From JASJHI01 sp965371355 (GTDB taxonomy: Bacteria; Actinomycetota; Acidimicrobiia; Acidimicrobiales; Ilumatobacteraceae), in NCBI GenBank assembly GCA_965371355.1, contig CBDUYD010000078.1:1-13463 (forward strand): a DNA stretch of 13,463 nt, written 5' to 3'. The notes under the pieces are model-generated. The model was not told the origin of the DNA, made no database searches, and worked only from the letters and a program-made list of their open reading frames with translations. The translations under genes were made by a program, and so were the position numbers. Positions 6,963-12,387 of the stretch are shown here, one piece after another (position 1 is the stretch's first letter; each line of letters starts with the position of its first letter).

Positions 6963-7604
6963 ATGTTGTTCCGCAAGAACACCGCAATGGTCGACGAGTC
7001 CGACGCGCTTACCGGCCGTACCGACCAGACGATGCAGGTCCCCGACACCCACTACGTCAACGGCAATCCGTTGCGCGGGCCCTGGCCCGAGGGAATGGCG
7101 GTCGCCGTCTTCGGGATGGGGTGCTTCTGGGGGGCCGAGCGCCGGTTCTGGGAGACCGACGGCGTGTACTCCACGTTCGCCGGCTACGCCGGCGGGTTCA
7201 CCCCGAATCCGGCGTACGAGGAGGTCTGTTCGGGCCGCACCGGGCACACCGAGGTGGTCGGCGTCGTGTTCGATCCCGAGGTGGTGAGCTTCGACGAACT
7301 CCTGGCGATCTTCTGGGAGGACCACGACCCGACGCAGGGGATGCGCCAGGGCAACGACGTCGGTTCGCAGTACCGCAGCATCATCTTGGTGACCTCCGAC
7401 GAGCAACGCGCGGTGGCCGAGGCCTCGCGCGAGATGTTCCAGCGGCAGCTCACCGACGCCGGCTACGGCGAGATCACAACCGACCTCGCACAGATCGACT
7501 TCGACGACGCCTTCTTCTACGCCGAGCCCGCCCACCAGCAGTACCTCGCCAAGAACCCCGGCGGCTACTGCCCCCTCCACGCCACCGGCGTCACCTGCCG
7601 CTGA
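6963..7604 (+). CDS. msrA: Peptide methionine sulfoxide reductase MsrA
   Basis: A 213-residue enzyme that reduces methionine-S-sulfoxide in proteins or free methionine, repairing oxidative damage with thioredoxin as electron source. The catalytic cysteine is C54 in the diagnostic GMGCFWGAE motif. SGRTGHTEVV, DPTQGMRQGNDVGSQYRS and AEPAHQQYLAKNPGGYC follow in the usual order. C203 and C212 near the C-terminus match the two resolving cysteines of the E. coli-type enzyme, so the full three-cysteine relay is present. Length is close to the 212-residue E. coli protein. The frame extends upstream to 6765, but that lies inside the permease gene; ATG 6963 is preferred because of the TATCCT box six bases before it and because MLFRKNTAMV begins the typical N-terminal arm. 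Confidence 0.96.
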   Translation: MLFRKNTAMVDESDALTGRTDQTMQVPDTHYVNGNPLRGPWPEGMAVAVFGMGCFWGAERRFWETDGVYSTFAGYAGGFTPNPAYEEVCSGRTGHTEVVGVVFDPEVVSFDELLAIFWEDHDPTQGMRQGNDVGSQYRSIILVTSDEQRAVAEASREMFQRQLTDAGYGEITTDLAQIDFDDAFFYAEPAHQQYLAKNPGGYCPLHATGVTCR

Positions 7605-7614
7605 AACCCGTTCT

Positions 7615-7653
7615 CGTGAGGATGTTGCGCCCATAGAGCGCAAGATCCTCACG
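7615..7653 (+). terminator. Strong hairpin downstream of msrA, probable terminator
   Basis: The arms CGTGAGGATGTTGCGC (7615-7630) and GCGCAAGATCCTCACG (7638-7653) pair at 15 of 16 positions around a 7-base loop; the one mismatch is G7624 against G7644. It starts 11 bases after the msrA stop and lies about 32 bases before the -10 of the next gene. There is no U-tract after it, which is common for actinobacterial terminators. Because the hairpin is nearly symmetric it would also form on the other strand. A dispersed intergenic repeat is the alternative. Confidence 0.6.
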
Positions 7654-7684
7654 GAGTCAGATGGTGCTGGGCGCCTCGGATCGG

Positions 7685-7690
7685 TACGCT
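7685..7690 (+). promoter_or_regulatory. Putative -10 element of the LEA-like small gene
   Basis: TACGCT matches TAnnnT. Transcription would begin near 7697 and leave a leader of about 26 bases that contains the AGGAGG ribosome-binding site. No strong -35 box is apparent. Confidence 0.4.
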
Positions 7691-7710
7691 CAACCGCTCG
7701 CAGAAGCCCG

Positions 7711-7716
7711 AGGAGG
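7711..7716 (+). promoter_or_regulatory. Consensus Shine-Dalgarno of the LEA-like small gene
   Basis: AGGAGG, a perfect match to the anti-Shine-Dalgarno core, stands six bases before the ATG at 7723. It is the strongest ribosome-binding site in the window and supports high expression of this short gene. Confidence 0.8.
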
Positions 7717-7722
7717 GACACG

Positions 7723-7971
7723 ATGGAAGACAACACGAAGCAGGCCACCGACAAGGCCAAGGCCACTGCGCAGCAGGCCACCGACAAGGCCAAGGGCTGG
7801 GCGGGCAAGGCGAAGGGCATGTCCGACGACGCGGTTGCAAAGTACGGCAAGAAGCTCCCCGACTCGGTGACCAAGGCCTACGGCAAGGTGAGCGACACCG
7901 CCGGCAAGTACCTGCCCGGACAGGACGACGCAGCCTCGAAGAGTGACGACGAGACGAGCGACGAGGCCTGA
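7723..7971 (+). CDS. Small Lys/Ala-rich protein with 11-residue LEA-like repeats
   Basis: An 82-residue, highly charged soluble protein with no signal peptide, membrane segment or cysteine. Residues 7-39 fall into an 11-residue period: QATDKAKATAQ, QATDKAKGWAG, then a decayed KAKGMSDDAVA. The first two units are also repeated in the DNA (22 identical bases at 7741-7762 and 7774-7795, offset 33). The Thr/Ala/Lys 11-mer pattern resembles group 3 LEA proteins, which form amphipathic helices on drying or membrane contact; CsbD-like stress proteins are another loose comparison. The middle (KYGKKLPDSVTKAYGKVSDT) repeats a K-x-YGK theme, and the last 20 residues are acidic, giving a basic-to-acidic charge gradient. 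A role in stress or nucleoid and membrane protection is an inference from composition. It follows msrA but has its own promoter and ribosome-binding site. Confidence 0.8.
   Translation: MEDNTKQATDKAKATAQQATDKAKGWAGKAKGMSDDAVAKYGKKLPDSVTKAYGKVSDTAGKYLPGQDDAASKSDDETSDEA
7741..7795 (+). repeat. Direct repeat of 22 bases, in-frame, within the LEA-like gene
   Basis: Bases 7741-7762 recur identically at 7774-7795. The offset of 33 bases equals 11 codons, so the repeat is the DNA form of the 11-residue protein period. Identity at every wobble position points to a recent unit duplication or to strong codon preference. Confidence 0.85.
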
Positions 7972-7998
7972 CGGTCTCGCGGGCGTTCGGTAGGGCGG

Positions 7999-9165
7999 TC
8001 AGGCCCAGCCGCGGGCTCTGATCTCGTCGCCGTCGGCGTCGAGTGCCCTGCCCGCCCACCTCAACGAGCCGGGCGTGGCCGACAGCCGCGCGATCAGGCC
8101 TTGCATCGGAGTGCCGTCGAGATCTTCGATCGTGCCCCGGTGTGCGTAGTGAGGGTCGGCGGCGATGTCGGCCATGTCCATCACGGGACCGATCGCCGCC
8201 TCGGCCTCGGTGAACGCTTCGAGCACCTCGGCCCGCGTGCGCTGTGAACACCACTCGACCATGATCGCCTCGAGTGCCTCACGGTTGGTGGCGCGATCGG
8301 CGAAGGTGGCGAACCGCTCGTCGTCGGCCACGCCGAGAAGATCGAGCACCCGCGCGGCGACACCGTCGCTGCTCGTCGACGACGCCACCCACTCGCCGTC
8401 GCTGCAGCGGTAGGTGCCGCGCGGCACCGTGTAGGGCAGTCCCGATCCGAGCCGTGGCTGCTGTTCGCCGGTGACGCCGTAGAGCGACACGAGCGGTCCC
8501 ATCAGATGGAACATCGTTTCGAGCAGATTGGCGTCCACGACCTGCCCGACGCCGGAGTGCAGCGCGACCATGGTCGCGAACGCCGCGGCCAGCCCGGTGA
8601 CCTCGTCGGTCAACGCGATCGGCGGGAGCAACGGCTGGCCGTCGGGCTCGCCGTTGATCGCCGCGAACCCCGACATCGCCTCGGCGATCGTCGCGAACCC
8701 CGGGCGGTTCGCGTACGGGCCGCCCTGCCCGAAGCCGGTCACTCGGGTGATGACCAGATCAGGGTTGCGGTCCAACAGCTCGTCGGGGCCCAGCCCGAGG
8801 CGCTCGAGCGTGCCGGGCCGGAGGTTCTCGACGAACACATTGGCGTCGTCGACGAGTCCGAGCAGGAACTCCCGGTCGTCGCGCGCCTTGACGTCGAGCA
8901 CGATTGTGCGCTTGTTGCGGTTGACCAGCTTCCACCAGAGTCCGACGCCATCGCGTGGATCGCGCCACGCGATGTTGCGCAGGCTGTCGCCGGTTGGCCG
9001 CTCGACCTTGATGACGTCGGCACCGAAGTCGGCGAGATAGCGAGCACAGTTCGGCCCGGCGAGCACGGTCGACATGTCGATCACCCGCAGGCCGTCGAGG
9101 GGACCCGACGACGCGTTGTCGACATTGCCGTCCCCGCTCGGTTCGGCGGTCGCGTCGACTGGCAT
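7999..9165 (-). CDS. Family III (CaiB/BaiF) CoA-transferase
   Basis: A 388-residue enzyme that moves CoA between carboxylic acids, or a racemase of the same fold. After a 22-residue polar N-terminal extension, GPLDGLRVIDMSTVLAGP and DFGADVIKVERPTGDSLR (47-64) give the opening of the fold; NKRTIVLDVK at 84-93 and VFVENLRPGTLERLG at 110-124 are standard family blocks. D187 in ALTDEVTGL stands where formyl-CoA transferase has the catalytic aspartate D169 that forms the acyl-enzyme anhydride. The C-terminal part (DMADIAADPHYAHRGTI) is also typical. Length is normal. Start ATG 9165 has a CATGAT hexamer six bases before it and no Shine-Dalgarno. No acyl-CoA dehydrogenase, ligase or hydratase lies nearby, so the substrate cannot be guessed. 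It is transcribed divergently from the TIR gene. Confidence 0.93.
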   Translation of the reverse strand: MPVDATAEPSGDGNVDNASSGPLDGLRVIDMSTVLAGPNCARYLADFGADVIKVERPTGDSLRNIAWRDPRDGVGLWWKLVNRNKRTIVLDVKARDDREFLLGLVDDANVFVENLRPGTLERLGLGPDELLDRNPDLVITRVTGFGQGGPYANRPGFATIAEAMSGFAAINGEPDGQPLLPPIALTDEVTGLAAAFATMVALHSGVGQVVDANLLETMFHLMGPLVSLYGVTGEQQPRLGSGLPYTVPRGTYRCSDGEWVASSTSSDGVAARVLDLLGVADDERFATFADRATNREALEAIMVEWCSQRTRAEVLEAFTEAEAAIGPVMDMADIAADPHYAHRGTIEDLDGTPMQGLIARLSATPGSLRWAGRALDADGDEIRARGWA

Positions 9166-9171
9166 CGACAG

Positions 9172-9177
9172 ATCATG
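9172..9177 (-). promoter_or_regulatory. Possible -10 element of the CoA-transferase gene (leaderless start)
   Basis: On the minus strand CATGAT keeps only the A at position 2 and T at position 6 of the -10 box. It ends six bases before the ATG at 9165, the same spacing as at other leaderless candidates here. Its base match is the weakest of the set. Confidence 0.3.
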
Positions 9178-9208
9178 GCACCCCGATCGCCGGCATCGCC
9201 TGTCGCAC

Positions 9209-9214
9209 TACTGT
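9209..9214 (+). promoter_or_regulatory. Putative -10 element of the TIR gene
   Basis: TACTGT matches TAnnnT. Transcription would begin near 9221 and leave about 33 bases of leader before the ATG at 9254, including the GAGGAG site. No clear -35 box is seen, and no inverted repeat that would suggest self-binding by the encoded helix-turn-helix. Confidence 0.4.
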
Positions 9215-9243
9215 TCGCGACCGGGGAACGGCGCACGGCGACC

Positions 9244-9249
9244 GAGGAG
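9244..9249 (+). promoter_or_regulatory. Shine-Dalgarno that fixes the start of the TIR gene
   Basis: GAGGAG stands four bases before the ATG at 9254. The spacing is a little short, but the match is strong and it rejects the longer open frame that begins at 9074 inside the CoA-transferase gene. Confidence 0.7.
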
Positions 9250-9253
9250 TCGA

Positions 9254-10426
9254 ATGGACGAGAACGACGAACAGCTTGTCAAGCGGGCACTCGAACAGAA
9301 GTCGGCCACGAAATCGTCGTGGACGGCGATCGCCAAGGACCTCGGAATCTCCGAGGCCAGGCTGCGCAAGCTCCGCACAGAGTACGAGGCCGAGGCCGAC
9401 ACGGCGCTGAAGCCGATGGACCGCGACGAGGTCAAGATCTTCATCAGCCACTGCCACGACGATGCCGCCCTCGCCCAGGTGTTGCAGGACACGCTGGTCG
9501 ACTGGGGCCTCAACCGCGATCAGGTGTGGCGATCGAGCGACCCGGCGTCGGGCGTGGTACAGGGCAACGAGATTCCCGACGACATCAAGAAGTTCCTCTT
9601 CAGCTGCAATCTCGTGCTGTACGTGTACACGAGCTCGGAGAAGAACTGGGAGTGGTGCTCGTGGGAGATCGGGATCGCCGAGGAGCCGTCGCACCTCACG
9701 CGGATCGTCACGTTCCAGGTGCTCGACGACCAGGCGCCGAAGATCCGTCCGGCCAGTCTGCGCGTCGGGCTGACGCCCGACTCGATCGAGCGCTTCGTCA
9801 GGAACTTCTTTTCCGAGGACGACTTCTTCCCCGGCTACGAGGCGTTCTGGCCGGGTCGCGAAGATCGCGTGCTCGAACGACGGGCGAGCGAGCTCTACGA
9901 GAACCTGACGGAGATCAGCAGCAAGTACACGGCGGGGGAGGTGTCGATCTGGGGGACGGTCACGCTCGAGGTGAGCGGCGATGACCTCGTGTCGATCGAG
10001 GAACGGATTCGCGACGGAGGAGACCGTGCCGCGCTGGACCGCGAGCTGATGGGTGCCCTCCACGTCGTCGACACCGAGGGGTGGGGGCTGAGCCACTTCG
10101 GCTTCAACGAGGCGCGTCGGGCGATCGACGAGCAGCGCACACTGCTCGACATGATCGAGCAGTGGCGCAGCGAGACCGGCGACACCGGCGACGACCCGCC
10201 GCATTGGGCGAACGAGATCATCGGTGAGATCCAGCGGAGCCGTCGAAACGCTCCGCCGAGCCTGTCGTGGAAGCCGTCGCTGAGCGCCTTCGCCCGGGCG
10301 GCATACTTCTATCCGGTCGTGTCGCGCCTCTTCAAGACGAACGACGGCGGCCGGCGGTACCGGATACACACATTCGCGCTCGACAGCGCCGACCACCTCT
10401 CGTATGGCGCAACCGGCTCGGGCTGA
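9254..10426 (+). CDS. TIR-domain protein with N-terminal HTH and unrecognised C-terminal region
   Basis: A 390-residue soluble protein. Residues 20-43 (SSWTAIAKDLG, then ISEARLRKLRTEY) look like a short helix-turn-helix. A TIR domain starts at KIFISHCHDD (61-70), continues through a glycine-containing BB-loop-like stretch at about 93-106 (RSSDPASGVVQGNE) and the strand VLYVYTSS, and reaches WCSWEIGIA at 134-142. E138 occupies the place of the catalytic glutamate of NAD-cleaving TIR domains. A second strand-helix unit runs to about 190. Residues 220-390 match nothing I recognise; they include a strand at SIWGTVTLEVSG, a charged helical middle, and a late YFYPVVSRLF/RYRIHTFALD strand pair. Bacterial TIR proteins of this size often act as NADases or make cyclic ADP-ribose signals in anti-phage defence, but no partner (ThsA-like, Argonaute, other sensor) is adjacent: the neighbours are a CoA-transferase and an ABC exporter. 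If this is a defence protein, it would have to sense through its own C-terminal region. The domain call is good; activity and role are inferred. Confidence 0.85.
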   Translation: MDENDEQLVKRALEQKSATKSSWTAIAKDLGISEARLRKLRTEYEAEADTALKPMDRDEVKIFISHCHDDAALAQVLQDTLVDWGLNRDQVWRSSDPASGVVQGNEIPDDIKKFLFSCNLVLYVYTSSEKNWEWCSWEIGIAEEPSHLTRIVTFQVLDDQAPKIRPASLRVGLTPDSIERFVRNFFSEDDFFPGYEAFWPGREDRVLERRASELYENLTEISSKYTAGEVSIWGTVTLEVSGDDLVSIEERIRDGGDRAALDRELMGALHVVDTEGWGLSHFGFNEARRAIDEQRTLLDMIEQWRSETGDTGDDPPHWANEIIGEIQRSRRNAPPSLSWKPSLSAFARAAYFYPVVSRLFKTNDGGRRYRIHTFALDSADHLSYGATGSG

Positions 10427-10455
10427 TCGGCGATCGCTCCTCGATGTCCTGAAGT

Positions 10456-12324
10456 TCAGCCCGCGTAGTCGACCAATTCGCCCGCCGCGAGTTGTGCCGC
10501 GTAGCGGCCACCGGCTGCGATCAGTTCGTCGTGTGTGCCGATCTCGGCGATCCGGCCGCCCTCGACGAAAGCGATGCGGTCGGCGCTGCGGATCGTCGAC
10601 AGGCGATGGGCGATCACCAGCGCCGTCCGCCCGACGAGTGCGTGTTCGAGCGCAGCCTGGATCTGGGCCTCGTTGTCGTTGTCGAGATGGCTCGTCGCCT
10701 CGTCGAGGATCATGATCGCCGGATTCTTGAGCAGCATCCGAGCGATCGCCAGACGCTGTTTCTCGCCGCCACTCAGGCGGTAGCCGCGCTCACCGACCAC
10801 CGTGTCGTAGCCGTCGGGCAGCGCCGCGATCGTGTCGTGGATACGGGCAGCCTCGGCGGCGGCGACGATCTCGGCGTTCGTCGCGTCGACATCGGCATAG
10901 CGGAGGTTGTCGCCGATCGACTCGTGGAACAGGTGCGGGTCCTGCGACACGACACCGACCGAACGCCGCAGCGAGCCGAGCGTGAGGTCGCGGACGTCGT
11001 GGCCGTCGATCATCACGGCGCCGCCGGTGACGTCGTAGAGGCGGGGGACCAGTGAGATCAGCGTCGACTTGCCCGCACCCGACGCGCCGACGATCGCCAC
11101 CGTCTCGCCTGGGGCGACCGTGAGGTCGAGGTCGCTGAGCACATCGACATCGGGATCGCTGTCGCCACCGAGTCCGGCGTTCTGTTCCATCGACGCGATC
11201 GCCGAGTCGGCGGCCGGGGGGTAACGGAAGTCGACGTGGTCGAAGCGGACCTCGCCGCGCGGCTCGACCAGATCGATCGCACCGGGGCGCTCGCGGATCG
11301 CTTCGGGAGCGTCGAGCACCTCGAAGACCCGCTCGAAGCTGACCATCGAGGTCATCAGGTCGACCCGCGCGTTGGTCAGCCCGGTGAGCGGTTGGTACAC
11401 GCGGGTGACCAGTGCCGCCAGCGCGACGAGGGTGCCCGTCGTGATCGTGCCGTCGACGACCATCAGTGCCCCGATGCCGTAGATCGCGGCGGTTCCGATC
11501 GCCGCCACCAGCCCGAGCGCCACGAAGAACACGCGCCCGTACATCGCCGCCCGGATGCCGGTGTCGCGTACGCCCACCGCTCGCCGGTCGAACGCCTCCT
11601 GCTCGCGGCCACCCGAACCGAACAGCTTGACGAGCGTCGCGCCCGAGACGTTGAACCGCTCGGTGGTCTGGGTGTTCATCGCCGCGTTGTGGCCCATCTG
11701 TTCGCGCGAGATCCCCTGCAGCCGACGACCGACCCGGCGGGCGGGCACCACGAACAGGGGGAGTACGACCAGGGTCAGCAAGGTCAGTCGCCACTCGAGC
11801 GCGAGCATCGCAGCCAACGTGGTGACGAGTACGATCACGTTGCTGACGATGCTTCCGAGCGTGCTCGTCACCGCGGTCTGGGCGCCGATCACGTCGGTGT
11901 TCAACCGCGACGTGATCGATCCGGTCGGCGTGCGCGTGAAGAACGCGATCGGCATCCGTTGGAGCTTGGCGAACAGCGCCCGCCGCAGGTCGTAGATCAG
12001 TCCCTCCCCGACGCGTGCACTGCACCATCGCTGCACGATTGCGAGAGCCGCGTCGGCGAGCGCGGCGATGACGGCGATCGTCGCGAGCAACACGATCTGG
12101 CCGCGGTCGCCCTCGGGGATCGCGACGTCGATGATCCGTCGCACGACGAACGGCGCGACGAGCGCGAGGAGCGCGGCGAACAGGATGGCGACGAGAAACA
12201 GTGCGATCGTGCCCCGGTACGGACGGGCGAACGTCCAGACCCGTCGGAGCGTTCCGTCCTCGAGTTCGACTCCCTTGATGGCGTCGCTGTCGCGGGGCAT
12301 CATGGAATGAGGTGACATCCGCAT
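10456..12324 (-). CDS. ABC exporter half-transporter (fused membrane and ATPase domains, ABCB/MsbA type)
   Basis: A 622-residue protein with six membrane segments in about 38-310 fused to an ATPase domain at about 358-615; two copies or a partner make the pump. Motifs: A-loop tyrosine Y368 in FRYP, Walker A GASGAGKST at 413-421, Q-loop Q461, signature LSGGEKQR at 517-524, Walker B IMILDEATSHLD with D541-E542, and switch histidine H573. All are intact, so it should hydrolyse ATP. Between the A-loop and the next strand (LSDLDLTV) lie about 22 extra acidic residues, longer than usual. ATG 12324 carries a TAGCGT box six bases before it; ATG 12318 and ATG 12303 are downstream alternatives. It is the only exporter gene at this spot, convergent with the TIR gene (29 bases apart) and divergent from the TAP hydrolase. 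Drug or lipid export is typical of the family; the substrate is unknown. Confidence 0.94.
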   Translation of the reverse strand: MRMSPHSMMPRDSDAIKGVELEDGTLRRVWTFARPYRGTIALFLVAILFAALLALVAPFVVRRIIDVAIPEGDRGQIVLLATIAVIAALADAALAIVQRWCSARVGEGLIYDLRRALFAKLQRMPIAFFTRTPTGSITSRLNTDVIGAQTAVTSTLGSIVSNVIVLVTTLAAMLALEWRLTLLTLVVLPLFVVPARRVGRRLQGISREQMGHNAAMNTQTTERFNVSGATLVKLFGSGGREQEAFDRRAVGVRDTGIRAAMYGRVFFVALGLVAAIGTAAIYGIGALMVVDGTITTGTLVALAALVTRVYQPLTGLTNARVDLMTSMVSFERVFEVLDAPEAIRERPGAIDLVEPRGEVRFDHVDFRYPPAADSAIASMEQNAGLGGDSDPDVDVLSDLDLTVAPGETVAIVGASGAGKSTLISLVPRLYDVTGGAVMIDGHDVRDLTLGSLRRSVGVVSQDPHLFHESIGDNLRYADVDATNAEIVAAAEAARIHDTIAALPDGYDTVVGERGYRLSGGEKQRLAIARMLLKNPAIMILDEATSHLDNDNEAQIQAALEHALVGRTALVIAHRLSTIRSADRIAFVEGGRIAEIGTHDELIAAGGRYAAQLAAGELVDYAG

Positions 12325-12330
12325 CCGGTC

Positions 12331-12336
12331 ACGCTA
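12331..12336 (-). promoter_or_regulatory. Putative -10 element of the ABC exporter gene (leaderless start)
   Basis: On the minus strand TAGCGT matches TAnnnT and is followed by exactly six bases before the ATG at 12324. No Shine-Dalgarno lies in between, so the transcript should start on the ATG. Confidence 0.5.
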
Positions 12337-12373
12337 CGGCCGCGGGCGCGGTCGCGATGCGTCAACCGGACCG

Positions 12374-12379
12374 TACGAT
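12374..12379 (+). promoter_or_regulatory. Putative -10 element of the TAP-family hydrolase gene
   Basis: TACGAT ends eight bases before the ATG at 12388, which predicts a leader of at most one or two bases. With the minus-strand box at 12331-12336, bases 12325-12387 form a compact divergent promoter region of 63 bases. Confidence 0.45.
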
Positions 12380-12387
12380 GAGCGCAG

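Noticed and set aside
7741..7795. 22-base direct repeat as a CRISPR or mobile-element trace
   Set aside because: The repeat is in-frame, has an 11-codon offset and encodes the protein's own repeat unit; there are only two copies and no spacer-like variation.
9074..9253. N-terminal extension of the TIR protein by 60 residues
   Set aside because: The extension overlaps the start of the divergent CoA-transferase and translates to Arg/Pro/Ser-rich sequence. GAGGAG before ATG 9254 and the well-formed helix-turn-helix that follows support the shorter start.
9254..10426. Calling the TIR gene a Thoeris system
   Set aside because: Thoeris needs a ThsA-type NADase or macro-domain effector beside the TIR gene. 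Neither neighbour has such a domain, and the genes on both sides run in the opposite orientation.
10427..10455. Terminator between the converging TIR and ABC exporter genes
   Set aside because: The 29 bases contain only a CGATCG palindrome and no stem long enough to support a call.
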